DNA from: an uncultured Fusobacterium sp.
Lineage (GTDB): Bacteria; Fusobacteriota; Fusobacteriia; Fusobacteriales; Fusobacteriaceae
Assembly: GCA_900542625.1 (NCBI GenBank)
Contig: UQOH01000001.1
Coordinates: 1-64,000 of the forward strand
Reading direction: 5' to 3'
DNA length: 64,000 nucleotides
Numbering within the stretch: position 1 is the stretch's first letter; the number at the start of each line of letters is the position of its first letter. The notes below the pieces were generated by a model. The model saw only the letters and a program-made list of their open reading frames with translations, was not told where the DNA came from and made no database searches. Shown piece after piece: positions 46,126-56,009 of the stretch. The translations under genes were made by a program, and so were the position numbers.

Positions 46126-47490
46126 TTATTTTTTATATAATTTTCCGCCCATACTTTGGTAGATTTTATTTTCAGTTTGGATAAGCTGATATTTTGAATT
46201 TATAAGAGAAAGTTTTGAGTAAGCTTCATTGTTCAGAGAGGTAATCCAGTCTTTCAGTTCAACTTTTCCATAATTATATTTGTTTTCATAATTTTGGGCT
46301 ATGATTTTGTCATACTCATAAACTTTTGTCAAATTATCAAAGTTGTCTTTTTCTTTTGTGTAAAGAAAATAGTTATAGTCAATCTCATTTAAAGCTGTTG
46401 TTATTCCTTGTTCAAAATTTTCTTTTGCTTCTTCGTATTGGGCTCTGCTTATTTTAACATTCCATTTTATTTCATTCCAGTTAAGAAACGGCAGATTTAT
46501 GCTGATAGAACCAAATCCAAGAGGAGTATTAAAAGTATCTTTTATTTTTTCATCCTGTGAACTTATACTGGAGCTTAAAGTAATGTTTGGGTATAACTGT
46601 TTTTCATCGGCTTCTGCATCTTTAAAAGAACTTTTCAGTCTGTATTCGTAGGCTTTTATATCAGGACGGTTTCCTATAACACTTACAGGAATGTTCATAT
46701 CAACACCGATATTTTTAACATCAAGAATATTTTTTGAGCTGATTTCAAGTTTCTCATCAGGTTTTAAATTTAAAAGATTTCTTAAAAGAATTTCCTGTTC
46801 TTTTTTCTGTTTTTCATAATTAATCAAATCATTTCTGCTTTTTATAACTTCTCTTTCAGCTTCATTTTTTTCAAGAATATCAGCAGTACCGTATTTTAAT
46901 TTGCTTGAAACAATTTCATCTATTTTTATATAAGAGTTTACAACTTTTTTACTTATGTCAATATAATTGTCAAGATACATAACAGCAAAATATGTATTTA
47001 TAATATTATTTATAAGAGTAAGTTTTGCAGTTTCATAATCTTCAACAGTTGCTTTATACTCCCATTCTTTTGCAGTTTTAGCATCAGTCATTCTCTGCCA
47101 AAGGTCAATTTCATAGCTGATATTAAAATTACCGCTGTGATTTACAGTGGAAGTTCCTCCTGTTTTAATATTTTTTGAAGCAGAAGAATCGAAACTGCTG
47201 CTGAACTGAGGAAGCAGATCAGCTCCAATCAGATTAGCTTGATACAAAGCCTGGTTAATATTTATTGCAGATTTAATAAGGTCTTTATTGTTGGCAAGAC
47301 CTCTCTCAATCAGAGCATTAAGTGTTTTATCATTATATTCAAACCACCACTGATTTTCAATCAGATAGTTTTGTGAAACAGTTTTATACACTGTTGTTTC
47401 ATTTGAAATTTTATTATAGTCTTTTTCAAGACTGCTGCATCCGGTTATTAAAATAGTTGTTAAAATTAAAAATATTGTTTTTGATTTCAT
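46126..47490 (-). CDS. TolC/NodT-family outer-membrane efflux lipoprotein
   Basis: A 454-residue outer-membrane channel of the TolC type. The lipobox LITGCSS (Cys 18) marks it as a lipoprotein, as in the NodT branch. Two internal outer-membrane-factor repeats are visible by their long heptad-like helices and the GNRPDIKAYEYRLKSS block. It is the last gene of a macA-macB-tolC-like operon transcribed leftward. The start at 47490 follows GAGGG; a longer in-frame start adds only four residues. Confidence 0.92.
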   Translation of the reverse strand: MKSKTIFLILTTILITGCSSLEKDYNKISNETTVYKTVSQNYLIENQWWFEYNDKTLNALIERGLANNKDLIKSAININQALYQANLIGADLLPQFSSSFDSSASKNIKTGGTSTVNHSGNFNISYEIDLWQRMTDAKTAKEWEYKATVEDYETAKLTLINNIINTYFAVMYLDNYIDISKKVVNSYIKIDEIVSSKLKYGTADILEKNEAEREVIKSRNDLINYEKQKKEQEILLRNLLNLKPDEKLEISSKNILDVKNIGVDMNIPVSVIGNRPDIKAYEYRLKSSFKDAEADEKQLYPNITLSSSISSQDEKIKDTFNTPLGFGSISINLPFLNWNEIKWNVKISRAQYEEAKENFEQGITTALNEIDYNYFLYTKEKDNFDNLTKVYEYDKIIAQNYENKYNYGKVELKDWITSLNNEAYSKLSLINSKYQLIQTENKIYQSMGGKLYKK

Positions 47491-47514
47491 ATTTTCCCTC
47501 ACTAAATATATGAA

Positions 47515-49461
47515 TTATTCTCTTGAAAGAGCATTTATTGGATCAAGCTCAGAAGCGTTTCTTGCAGGTATATAGCCGAATATAATTCCTATTATCGTAG
47601 AACACAGAACTGCTGCGGTAATAGAAAAAGTTGAAAATATCATTGAAAAATTACTTGTAAGAGTATTAAATAAAAGTCCCAGGGATACAGAGATAAACAC
47701 TCCGAGAACTCCTCCAATAAGACATATTAAAACAGCTTCGATTAAAAACTGTTGAAGAATATTTATCTGTCTTGCACCTATCGCCATTCTTATTCCAATC
47801 TCTTTTGTTCTTTCTGTAACTGATACCAGCATAATATTCATAACTCCGATACCTCCTACAACAAGAGATATACATGCAATACATGAGATAAGCAGTTTCA
47901 TTGTATTTGTTGTGCTTTCAATAGTTTTCTTCAGTGTGTCAGTATTCATAATAAAGAAATCTTTTTCTCCGTGTCTGACTGTAAGAATATTTGTAACATT
48001 TTTTTCAGCCAATTGCATATCAGTATCATTTTTTATTCTTAAAGTAATGGAATTTATATGAGCATCACCTGTTATTTTATACATGGCTGTTGTATATGGA
48101 GAATAAAGAACAAGGTCGCTGCTGTTCATAGACATATTATTTTTTGTAACAACAGTTCCAATAATTTTTAGAGGTCTTCTATTGTATATAATAATTTGTC
48201 CTATGGGATTTTCTTCATTGAAAAGCTGTTCTTTTGTATTTTCATCTATAAGCACAACCTGGTTGTTAGTTTCAATGTCATCTTTTGAAAGTCCTCTTCC
48301 TGAATCAATAGTCAGTCCTTTTACATCAAAATATTCCTCTCCCACACCTCTCAGGCTTGCTGTAAGAGAGTTGCTTTTATAGATAAGAGTACCGCTGCTG
48401 CTTATATTTGGAGTGGCACTTTCAATATAAAACTGTTTTTTTAGAAAATCTACATCATTTATTGTAAGATTTTTCTGTTTGTCGGCATTTCTGTCTCCTC
48501 TTCCTTTACCATTATAAATATCAAGGGTATTCGTTCCAAGAGAACTTATATTTTCGAGTATTTTCTGCTGAGAACCATTTCCCAGAGCTACAACACATAT
48601 AATAGATGCTATTCCGATTATAATTCCAAGCATAGTAAGCAGTGAACGAAGCTTATGAGTTATAATTGCATTTATAGACATTTTTAATGATTCTGTTATC
48701 TGAGCTTTATAAAATTTAAATTTTCCAGCTTTATGCACCTCTTTGGATTTTATTTGAGAACCTGAAGATATATGAATATTTTTGACAGTATCATTAAAAA
48801 TTTCTCCATCTTTTATTTCAATAATTCTGTCAGCATATTCAGCTATATACTTGTCATGAGTGACAAGAATAATAGTATGGCCCTCTTTGTGAAGATTTGT
48901 AAGAATTTCCATTACCATATTTCCGCTTTTTGAGTCCAAAGCTCCTGTAGGTTCATCTGCGAGGATGATTTCTCCTCCATTCATAAGGGCTCTTGCTATT
49001 GAAACTCTCTGCTGCTGTCCTCCTGAAAGCTGGTTAGGTTTATTTTTTGTTCTGTCGTTCAATCCAAGTTTATTAAGAAGTTCAAGGGCCCTTTTGTTTC
49101 TGTCTTCTTCGCTGATTCCTGCGTATATAGCGGGGAGAGCTGTGTTTTCCTGAGCAGTAAGAGTAGAAATAAGATTATATCTCTGAAAAATAAAACCAAA
49201 TTTCTGCTGTCTCAGTTTTGAAAGCTCATCTTTTGTAAAATTACTTATCTCTTTTCCGCTTGTTTTATATGAACCGTCTGTGGCTCTGTCAAGACATCCT
49301 ATAATATTCATAAGAGTTGATTTTCCTGAACCGGATTGTCCTATAATTGCAACAAATTCTCCCTTTTTTATTTCAAGAGAGATATTTTTAAGGATGTGTA
49401 CTCTATTTTCTCCTTCACCGAAGTATTTATTAATATTGTTAATTTCTATAATTTTATTCAT
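47515..49461 (-). CDS. macB: MacB-type ABC exporter
   Basis: A 648-residue inner-membrane ABC protein with an N-terminal ATPase and a C-terminal FtsX-like permease. Walker [10 protein letters not shown] (about 39-47), signature [15 protein letters not shown], and Walker [13 protein letters not shown] are intact. One membrane helix near residue 275 precedes a large periplasmic domain, then three helices near the end ([27 protein letters not shown] is typical of MacB). With MacA and the outer-membrane channel it forms a tripartite pump for macrolides, peptides or lipid-linked products. Confidence 0.95.
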   Translation of the reverse strand: MNKIIEINNINKYFGEGENRVHILKNISLEIKKGEFVAIIGQSGSGKSTLMNIIGCLDRATDGSYKTSGKEISNFTKDELSKLRQQKFGFIFQRYNLISTLTAQENTALPAIYAGISEEDRNKRALELLNKLGLNDRTKNKPNQLSGGQQQRVSIARALMNGGEIILADEPTGALDSKSGNMVMEILTNLHKEGHTIILVTHDKYIAEYADRIIEIKDGEIFNDTVKNIHISSGSQIKSKEVHKAGKFKFYKAQITESLKMSINAIITHKLRSLLTMLGIIIGIASIICVVALGNGSQQKILENISSLGTNTLDIYNGKGRGDRNADKQKNLTINDVDFLKKQFYIESATPNISSSGTLIYKSNSLTASLRGVGEEYFDVKGLTIDSGRGLSKDDIETNNQVVLIDENTKEQLFNEENPIGQIIIYNRRPLKIIGTVVTKNNMSMNSSDLVLYSPYTTAMYKITGDAHINSITLRIKNDTDMQLAEKNVTNILTVRHGEKDFFIMNTDTLKKTIESTTNTMKLLISCIACISLVVGGIGVMNIMLVSVTERTKEIGIRMAIGARQINILQQFLIEAVLICLIGGVLGVFISVSLGLLFNTLTSNFSMIFSTFSITAAVLCSTIIGIIFGYIPARNASELDPINALSRE

Positions 49462-49471
49462 TTTTTCCTCC

Positions 49472-50641
49472 TTAAAATCTTGGAGGTCTTGAAGAACTGT
49501 TTACTTCACCGTTTTTTATATTATTGATGATAACTTTTTCTCCTTCCTGAAGTCCTTTTATAACTTCAGTATTAAAGTTATCACTGATTCCAACCTCTAT
49601 AATTTTTTCAGTGCTTGTATTTTTGCTGTCCAATACATTTACATAATATCTGTCTCCCTTTTTATGAAGAGCAAGAGTGGGAATAACAAGAACATCATGG
49701 GCTTCTGCTACTTTAATAGTGCTTGTAGCAGTCATTCCTATTCTTAAAAGTCCGTCATCATTATCGACTATAACATTTGCATAGTAGTAAACAGCATCAG
49801 TGCTGCTTGCAGACTCTTCATATTCATTATCAGTAAGAGTTGTTGTAGCAGGATCAATTGAATTTATTTTTGCTTTGTATATTTTTTCAGGTGCAGATAA
49901 AATAGTAAACTCAACATTCTGTCCCTCTTTCAGTTTTGTAATATCTCCTTCAGAAATTTCAGGTTTAATAAGCATTTTTTTTAGATCGGCAACCTGAACA
50001 ATAGTAGGTGCTGTCTGGGCACTGTTTACTGTTTGTCCTTCAGATACGGGAACAGAGATAATTACTCCATCGATAGGAGATGTAATTGTAGTGTATGAAA
50101 GATTTGTCTCAGCGGTTTTCACATCTATTTCAGCCTGTTTTATAAGCTCCTCAGTTTCTTTTACGCTGCTTTGGGCAGAATAATATTCCTGCTTTGCAGT
50201 TTCATAATCATCCTGTGAAATAGATTTTACTTTAAAAAGATTTTCTGCTCTTTTAAATTTGGAAAGGCTTACTTCTAAGTCTATTTTTCTGCTTTCAAGC
50301 TGTGTTTCATAAGATGAAAGCTGTGATTTGGCTTTTTCAAGATTATCTTCCTGAGTTTTGGAATCAATATTTGCAATAAGATCTCCCTTTCTAACTTCCT
50401 GTCCAAGAACAACATTGATATTTATAATTTTTCCACTTACCTGTGCCCCGACTTCAACACGGTTATTGCTTCTTACAGTTCCTGTTGCTATAACAGTCTG
50501 CTCAATACTTCCCTTTCTTACATCCTCTGTAAGATATATAATATTATCTTTTTTTCCGGCTGCTCTGGCAAAAAGAAGAAAAACAGTTCCAATAATAACA
50601 ATCAGGATTATAATTTTCTTTTTATTGATTTTTAATGTCAT
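49472..50641 (-). CDS. macA: MacA-type periplasmic adaptor
   Basis: A 389-residue membrane fusion protein. It has one N-terminal membrane helix (about 9-25), the biotinyl-lipoyl halves around GAQVSGKIININVVLGQEV and ITSPIDGVIISVPVSEGQTV, a long coiled coil between them, and a beta-barrel region. It links MacB to the outer-membrane channel. Two nearby starts exist: 50641 gives 9 bases spacing from GGAG, and 50647 gives only 3, so 50641 is preferred. It is first in the operon, 10 bases before macB. Confidence 0.92.
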   Translation of the reverse strand: MTLKINKKKIIILIVIIGTVFLLFARAAGKKDNIIYLTEDVRKGSIEQTVIATGTVRSNNRVEVGAQVSGKIININVVLGQEVRKGDLIANIDSKTQEDNLEKAKSQLSSYETQLESRKIDLEVSLSKFKRAENLFKVKSISQDDYETAKQEYYSAQSSVKETEELIKQAEIDVKTAETNLSYTTITSPIDGVIISVPVSEGQTVNSAQTAPTIVQVADLKKMLIKPEISEGDITKLKEGQNVEFTILSAPEKIYKAKINSIDPATTTLTDNEYEESASSTDAVYYYANVIVDNDDGLLRIGMTATSTIKVAEAHDVLVIPTLALHKKGDRYYVNVLDSKNTSTEKIIEVGISDNFNTEVIKGLQEGEKVIINNIKNGEVNSSSRPPRF

Positions 50642-50692
50642 ACTCATGCTCTCCTCATATAGTATTTGTACTTATAACTATAAATAAATTTG

Positions 50693-50893
50693 TTGTCAGT
50701 TTTATGTCAAAATTTTATAAAATAATTTTCCTTATAAAATATTTTGATAATATAAATATACAACTTATATTTTACTTATTTTTTTTAAAATATCAAGGTT
50801 TTATTAAAAAATTGTCAAAAAAATTTCTTGGTACAGCTTATAAAACTGATGATTTCTGTAGTTTTAGCATCATAGGAATTATCAGTTTTTTTC
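50693..50893 (+). ncRNA. Candidate small RNA between macA and the DUF2207 gene
   Basis: On the plus strand TTGTCA (50693-50698), 17-base spacer and TATAAA (50716-50721) resemble a promoter. About 120 bases on, AAAACTGAT / ATCAGTTTT pair around a long loop and run into TTTTTTT (50842-50893), resembling a terminator. No gene lies upstream on this strand for it to terminate. A transcript of about 165 bases is possible; in DNA this AT-rich chance matches are also possible. This covers the 317-base gap 50642-50958. Confidence 0.3.
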
Positions 50894-50894
50894 G

Positions 50895-50923
50895 TTGTAG
50901 ATTATTCTTTGGTGTGGTATCAT
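50895..50923 (+). promoter_or_regulatory. Promoter of the DUF2207-lemA operon
   Basis: TTGTAG at 50895-50900, 17-base spacer, TATCAT at 50918-50923, 36 bases before the start codon. Confidence 0.6.
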
Positions 50924-50958
50924 AAATATGAAGCCTGTAATATATGGAGGTAATATTA

Positions 50959-52815
50959 ATGAAAAAAAAGATTGCTATAAACAGAACAGCAGCTTTAATT
51001 ATACTGTTTGTTTCAGTATTTTTCAGTGTATTTTCTGCACCGTCATATAAGATTGATGACTTAAAAATTTTGGCAGAAATACAGAAAAACGGTAGTGTGA
51101 ACATAACGGAAATAGTCCTTTATGATGCTTCCAGTATTAATGGAATTTTGTATAATATTGACAGCAAAGGATATGGAGAACTTGAAAATCTTCAGGTTTT
51201 TTATGAGAAAAACGGAGAATTTTACCCTGCTGTAAAACAGCGTGGAACAGAAACAGGAAACTATACAGTAACAGAAGATGATGAGTTGTACAAAGTAAAA
51301 CTTTATTATCCTTTGAGAAATACAGAGAAATATTTTGCTTTCAGATACACACTTCCTCAGGGAGTTTCGGTTTACAAAGATACGGCTCAGTTTAACAGAA
51401 AGATGGTTGGAAGAAACTGGCAGAACAGTATCAGGAATGTAGAAGTGACAGTACAGCTTCCAAAAGAAACAGACAAGGAAAATATTTATGCTTTCGGGCA
51501 TGGACCTCTTACAGGGAATATAGAGATATTAAACGGAAGAGAGATAAAATATACTTTAAAAAATTATTATCCTGGAGAGTTTGTAGAAACGAATATTCTT
51601 TTTCCAAAAGAGATGGTATCAGGAATAAATAAAAAGTATATAAAGAACTATAAAGCTTTTGATGATATTATGGCTATGGAAAAAAATCTTGCTGATGAGG
51701 CTAATGCTGAAAGAGACAGAGCAGCAAGAATAATGGCAGCCAAAGGATTTGTATTTGCTGCTTTAGCAGGATGGATAATTTTTGTAGCAGGTTTTGTATA
51801 TGTAAAAAATGGAAAAAAATATAAAGTAAAAGCTCCTTATGGAGAATATTTCAGAGAACTTCCTGATAATTATACTCCTGCAGCAGCGGGAGCTGCGGTA
51901 TTCAGAAACACAATAAAACCAGAGCATCTTCTGGCAACAGTTATGGATTTGGTAAGAAGAGATTTCTTGGAAATGTCAGAGGAAGAAACAACAAATTCAA
52001 GAGGAAAAGCAGTTATGCAGACTGTTCTTAGAAAGACAGATATGGATATTTCTGAGCTTAAAGATTATGAAAAATTTGTATTGAAGTGGTATATAGATGA
52101 ACTTGGAGATGGAACAGAAGTTGTTATGGAAGATGTGGAGAGATATATCTCAACCAAAAAAGATGCAAAGAGGTTCTATTCTAAATATCAGACTTGGTAT
52201 AAACAGGTAAGCAGAGAATTAAAAGTTTTGGGAATAGAAAATGATAAAAAGAAAAAGTTTCCGGTATTCTTAGGGATAGCAACAGGTTTTCTTTCATTTA
52301 TATCAGGACCTGCTCTTCTGGGATATTTTAATGACGGCAGATTTATAATTTTTACTTTTCTGGCTATGCCTTTAATAATTTTTACTGTTACAAGAAAAAG
52401 ACTTTCTCTTGCAGCAGAAGAGGCTTATGCAAGATGGAATGCTTTTAAAAAGTTTCTTGTAGATTACAGTAATCTTGAAGAAGCGAAACTTGCGTCGATT
52501 CATCTTTGGGAGCATTATTTTGTATATGCAATAGCTTTGGGAGTAGCGGAAAAAGTAGCTAAAGGATATAAAAAAATAAGAGGAATGTCAGAGAATGATG
52601 AACTTGTTGGAAGATATAACAGACATTCTTTGATGAATGCTTACATGTACAGCACAGCTTTCCGTTCTATTGAAAGATCAACAGTAGATGTTGTAAACCG
52701 TTCTATGAGAGAAGTGGCAAAATCTAACAGATCTTCTTCAAGCGGAAGAGGCGGAGGATTCAGCGGAGGTTCTTCCGGCGGCGGCGGAGGCCGTGGAGGC
52801 GGAGGTGCCTTTTAA
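50959..52815 (+). CDS. DUF2207 membrane protein with Gly-rich tail
   Basis: A 618-residue membrane protein of the DUF2207 (YciQ-like) type. It has a signal peptide (ending near FSAPSYK), an exported beta-rich domain (about 30-250, KNYYPGEFVETNILFPKEM), a membrane helix near 255-278, a cytoplasmic part, and two more membrane helices at about 440-480. The C-terminus is an extreme Gly/Ser tail (GGGFSGGSSGGGGG). DUF2207 genes often neighbour lemA, as here, and the function is unknown. The ATG at 50959 follows GGAGGT. Confidence 0.85.
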   Translation: MKKKIAINRTAALIILFVSVFFSVFSAPSYKIDDLKILAEIQKNGSVNITEIVLYDASSINGILYNIDSKGYGELENLQVFYEKNGEFYPAVKQRGTETGNYTVTEDDELYKVKLYYPLRNTEKYFAFRYTLPQGVSVYKDTAQFNRKMVGRNWQNSIRNVEVTVQLPKETDKENIYAFGHGPLTGNIEILNGREIKYTLKNYYPGEFVETNILFPKEMVSGINKKYIKNYKAFDDIMAMEKNLADEANAERDRAARIMAAKGFVFAALAGWIIFVAGFVYVKNGKKYKVKAPYGEYFRELPDNYTPAAAGAAVFRNTIKPEHLLATVMDLVRRDFLEMSEEETTNSRGKAVMQTVLRKTDMDISELKDYEKFVLKWYIDELGDGTEVVMEDVERYISTKKDAKRFYSKYQTWYKQVSRELKVLGIENDKKKKFPVFLGIATGFLSFISGPALLGYFNDGRFIIFTFLAMPLIIFTVTRKRLSLAAEEAYARWNAFKKFLVDYSNLEEAKLASIHLWEHYFVYAIALGVAEKVAKGYKKIRGMSENDELVGRYNRHSLMNAYMYSTAFRSIERSTVDVVNRSMREVAKSNRSSSSGRGGGFSGGSSGGGGGRGGGGAF

Positions 52816-52848
52816 GAGTATAAAATAAAAAATAAGGAGATGAGGAAT

Positions 52849-53400
52849 GTGATAAGTATAATGATATTAGGTGGTGTAATTGTTTTTATAATAGCAGTCA
52901 CTATTGTTTATCAAAATAAATTTGTTACACTTCATGAAAGAGTAAAAAATTCATGGAGTCAGATAGATGTTCAATTACAAAAGAGAATAGATTTAATTCC
53001 AAATCTGGTTGAAACTGTAAAAGGATATGCAGCTCATGAAAAAGAAACACTTGACGCTGTTATTTCAGCAAGAAACCGTTATATAAAAACATCTGATATT
53101 GATGAAAAAATGAAAATAAATGGAGAAGTAAGCGGACTTTTAGGAAGACTTATGGCAGTTTCAGAAAGTTATCCTGATTTAAAAGCAAATGTAAATTTTC
53201 TTGATTTACAGAAACAGCTGAAAGATATAGAGGATAAAATAGGATATGCACGTCAGTTTTATAACGATACTGTTACAGCATATAATCAGGCTATAAAAAT
53301 GATTCCGGGAAATATTTTTGCAGGAATATTCCGTTTTACAGAGGAAAAATTATTTGTTGCTGATGAGGGAGCAAAAGAGGCTCCTAAGGTGAAATTTTAA
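52849..53400 (+). CDS. lemA: LemA family protein
   Basis: A 183-residue membrane-anchored protein. The N-terminal helix (MILGGVIVFIIAVTIVYQN) is followed by the LemA domain, with VKNSWSQIDVQLQKRIDLIP as signature and a long helical bundle. LemA proteins occur beside DUF2207 or TPM proteins; their role is unknown. The GTG at 52849 is 9 bases after AAGGAG, whereas the ATG at 52840 abuts it, so the GTG is preferred. Confidence 0.88.
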   Translation: MISIMILGGVIVFIIAVTIVYQNKFVTLHERVKNSWSQIDVQLQKRIDLIPNLVETVKGYAAHEKETLDAVISARNRYIKTSDIDEKMKINGEVSGLLGRLMAVSESYPDLKANVNFLDLQKQLKDIEDKIGYARQFYNDTVTAYNQAIKMIPGNIFAGIFRFTEEKLFVADEGAKEAPKVKF

Positions 53401-53429
53401 GTACTGATTAGAAATACAAATAAAAAAAA

Positions 53430-53458
53430 TTAACATAAACTTAAATATGTGCTACAAT
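53430..53458 (+). promoter_or_regulatory. Promoter of the GntR regulator gene
   Basis: TTAACA at 53430-53435, 17-base spacer, TACAAT at 53453-53458, 34 bases before the GTG start. Confidence 0.6.
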
Positions 53459-53492
53459 AAGACTTAAAATTAATTAAAAAAGAGGTGTACCA

Positions 53493-54212
53493 GTGGAAGA
53501 AGTAAAAAAATCTGGTAAATTGTTAACAAGGACAGTTGAAAAGAAAATTATAAAAATAATTAAGGACAATCATATGCAGCCTGGAGATAAACTTAAAAAT
53601 GAGTACGACTTAGCAAAATTATTAGATGTCAGCCGTGGAACAGTAAGAGAGGCTATTAAAAGTTTAGTTTCAAGAAATATTTTAGAAGTACGTCAAGGTT
53701 CAGGGACTTTTGTATCTAATAAAAATGGAATTCCTGAAGATCCTTTAGGTTTAACTTTTATAGCAGATATTAAAGAGGATAAAGATGTTGCTCTGGATTT
53801 ACTTGACATTCGTCTTATGCTTGAGCCTGAAATAGCAGCTATGGCAGCGGTAAAAGGAACGGCTAAGCAAATAAAAACAATGCTGGCACAATGTAAAATA
53901 GTTGAAGAACTTATAGAAAGAGGAGAAGACTACAGAGAGGCAGATATATTGTTTCATAAAAGAATAGCTCAGTGCAGTGGAAACAGAGTGATGGAAAATC
54001 TCATCCCTATAATAAACTCATCTGTTTCATTAACAATAAATTTAACAGAAGATGTTTTTAGACAAAATACATATATGGAACATAGAGCAGTAGCAGAAGC
54101 AATAGCTTCTGGAGATAGCTTGGGAGCCAAATGCGCAATGATAGTTCATTTAAATACAAATAGAAGAGGAATTGAGAAGAATTTTTCTGAGAAATATAAA
54201 AAAGATGTATAG
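53493..54212 (+). CDS. FadR-type GntR regulator (FCD domain)
   Basis: A 239-residue regulator with an N-terminal GntR winged helix (about 17-75: LKNEYDLAKLLDVSRGTVREAIKSLVSRNILEVRQGSGTFV, in parts) and a C-terminal FCD effector domain with metal-site His pattern (ADILFHKRIAQ, EHRAVAEAI, MIVHLN). Such proteins often respond to uronates or aldonates. The GTG start at 53493 is 5 bases after AGAGGTG. It lies just before the TRAP/KDG island and is probably its repressor. Confidence 0.92.
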   Translation: MEEVKKSGKLLTRTVEKKIIKIIKDNHMQPGDKLKNEYDLAKLLDVSRGTVREAIKSLVSRNILEVRQGSGTFVSNKNGIPEDPLGLTFIADIKEDKDVALDLLDIRLMLEPEIAAMAAVKGTAKQIKTMLAQCKIVEELIERGEDYREADILFHKRIAQCSGNRVMENLIPIINSSVSLTINLTEDVFRQNTYMEHRAVAEAIASGDSLGAKCAMIVHLNTNRRGIEKNFSEKYKKDV

Positions 54213-54240
54213 GCAGCTGTATCAGCTGCCTATATTTTTT
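54208..54240. terminator. Bidirectional terminator between gntR and HIT gene
   Basis: Perfect 12-base-pair stem TATAGGCAGCTG / CAGCTGCCTATA with a 3-base loop (54208-54234), then TTTTTT. It contains the stop codons of both convergent genes. Confidence 0.92.
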
Positions 54241-54656
54241 AGTCTTTCATAAATTAAAGTTATGTATTTTTCATAATCAATATCAGATAGAAATTTTTTA
54301 TTAATATCATCTGTAAACGGTTTTCCCCATTGAAGTTCATCTTTTTTCTTTGGAACTAAATGTACATGAAAGTGAGGAACCAGATCTCCGTAAACAGCAT
54401 AATTTATTTTGTCAGCTTTGAATAACTCGCTTATAATACTACTTACTTTTGAAACAATTTTCATAAATCTATTTAACTTTTCTTCCGGTATTTGAAACAT
54501 TTCAGTATAGTGTTCATCTAAAGTAACTACACATCTTCCAAGATGTTTTTGATCTTTGAAAAAATAGATATCAGCACAGTCAATAGAACATATCTTTATC
54601 ATAAGTTTATCAATCTTAACAGCTTTAGTACAATAAAAACAATCTTTTGATTTCAT
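54222..54656 (-). CDS. HIT-family nucleotide hydrolase
   Basis: A 144-residue histidine-triad protein with the catalytic motif HFHVHLVP (H-x-H-x-H-x-x, His 109-113 region). HIT proteins hydrolyse nucleoside phosphoramidates, dinucleotides or similar. Two cysteines near the N-terminus (DCFYCTKA) recall the zinc motif of some HIT members. It lies opposite gntR. Confidence 0.9.
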   Translation of the reverse strand: MKSKDCFYCTKAVKIDKLMIKICSIDCADIYFFKDQKHLGRCVVTLDEHYTEMFQIPEEKLNRFMKIVSKVSSIISELFKADKINYAVYGDLVPHFHVHLVPKKKDELQWGKPFTDDINKKFLSDIDYEKYITLIYERLKNIGS

Positions 54657-54808
54657 AAAATCATCTCTTTTTAAAATTTGTCATACCTCTATTTTAATTG
54701 TATGATGAATTTGTGTCAATGATAATATATTTTCCAGTCCTTTAAACACTGAATTAAGGCTATTTATAAACTTAAAAAACTTTTTTAAAACATATTATAA
54801 AAAAATTG

Positions 54809-54865
54809 TTGACATAAACGAGTTAAAGTTGTATGATCATTATATAAAACATCGGACAACTTTAA
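54809..54865 (+). promoter_or_regulatory. TRAP-KDG operon promoter with inverted repeat operator
   Basis: TTGACA (54809-54814), 17-base spacer, TATGAT (54832-54837). A perfect 10-base inverted repeat, TTAAAGTTGT (54823-54832) and ACAACTTTAA (54856-54865), brackets the -10 box and likely start site; ATGATCAT (54834-54841) is a further palindrome. Good operator candidate for the GntR protein at 53493. The gap 54657-54930 holds no other gene. Confidence 0.65.
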
Positions 54866-54930
54866 AAAGCGATTATAAAAAGATTATATTGATACAAAGT
54901 ATAATCTTTGAAATTATAAGGAGGAGAGGT

Positions 54931-55938
54931 ATGAATTTAAAGAAAATTTTATTATCAGCGGCAATAATAACTAGTATGGTAGCTTTTACAGGGTGCGGGG
55001 GAAAAGAACAAGCAAAAACAGAAGGACCAGTAACATTTAAGTTATCTTTAGTAGACCCTGAATCTTCAAACTTTGCTAAAGGAGCAAACAAAATAGCAGA
55101 AGAAGTAGAAGCAGCAACTAATGGAAAAATAAAAATAGATGTATATGCAGGAGGTTCTCTTGGAGGAGAACGTGACACAGTAGAATTAGCTATGGGAAAT
55201 AACCTTGATATAGCCACAGCAGCTAACTCAGTTTTAACAAACTTCATTCCTGAAATGGGAATTTTAGATCAGCCTTATCTTTGGGCTAATTCTGATGAAG
55301 CACATGCAGCAGTAGACGGACCAGTTGGAGATTTAGTAAAAAGAGAAGCTTTAAAACATGGATTACATGTAATTGGATTTATGGAATCTGGATACAGAAA
55401 TACATTCTCAACTAAACCTATAAAAACTATGGAAGATTTTAAAGGTGTAACTATTCGTACTATGGAAAATAAATATCACCAAGCAGCTTTTGAAGCATTT
55501 GGTGCTATGCCGATAGCAATGTCATATAATGATGTATTTACAGCTCTTCAACAAAAAACTATAGATGCAGCAGAAAATGCAACTGCTAACTGTTTAGCAT
55601 CAGGATATTATGAAGTTACTAAATTTATAACTAACAGTCAACATGCTTATGTGTATATTGTTCTTTGTATGTCTGACGCAGCTTGGAAAAAAATTCCTGA
55701 AGATTTACAAAAACCATTCTTAGAAGCAGTTCAAAGAGGAGTAGAAGCTCAAAGACAATATTTAGTAGATGCTAATAATCAAGCAACTGAAGAATTAAAA
55801 GCTAAAGGTGTAACATTCTTTGATATAGATATAGCTCCATTACAAGCAGTATACAAAGCAAAAGCAATTGAAAAAGGATTCACATTTGACAAAGAATGGG
55901 AAGAAGCAGTTCAACAAGCAATTCAAAGTGTAAAATAA
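54931..55938 (+). CDS. dctP: TRAP transporter solute-binding lipoprotein (DctP)
   Basis: A 335-residue extracytoplasmic receptor of a TRAP importer. The lipobox is FTGC (Cys 22). DctP landmarks are the KIKIDVYAGGSLGGERDTVE segment (about 68-87), the substrate-arginine region ESGYRNTFSTKPI and IRTMENKYHQAAFEAFGAMP, and the C-terminal helices. The start at 54931 follows GGAGGAGAGG; a reading from 54829 would lack a site and bury the signal peptide. The downstream genes point to a uronate or aldonate as ligand. Confidence 0.92.
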   Translation: MNLKKILLSAAIITSMVAFTGCGGKEQAKTEGPVTFKLSLVDPESSNFAKGANKIAEEVEAATNGKIKIDVYAGGSLGGERDTVELAMGNNLDIATAANSVLTNFIPEMGILDQPYLWANSDEAHAAVDGPVGDLVKREALKHGLHVIGFMESGYRNTFSTKPIKTMEDFKGVTIRTMENKYHQAAFEAFGAMPIAMSYNDVFTALQQKTIDAAENATANCLASGYYEVTKFITNSQHAYVYIVLCMSDAAWKKIPEDLQKPFLEAVQRGVEAQRQYLVDANNQATEELKAKGVTFFDIDIAPLQAVYKAKAIEKGFTFDKEWEEAVQQAIQSVK

Positions 55939-55947
55939 AAAAAATTA

Positions 55948-55979
55948 AGAAGACCTGGCTATAAATAGACAGGTCTTCT
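55948..55979 (+). other. Hairpin between dctP and dctQ
   Basis: Perfect AGAAGACCTG / CAGGTCTTCT stem (55948-55957 with 55970-55979), 12-base loop, without a following U run. Probably stabilises the dctP message or attenuates read-through, as with tctC-tctB. Confidence 0.6.
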
Positions 55980-56009
55980 CTAAAAAATAGGATATTTAGG
56001 GGGTAGAAA

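Noticed and set aside
54829..54930. Longer N-terminus for dctP
   Set aside because: The region holds the operon promoter and inverted repeat; the ATG at 54931 has a strong site and a lipoprotein signal directly after it.
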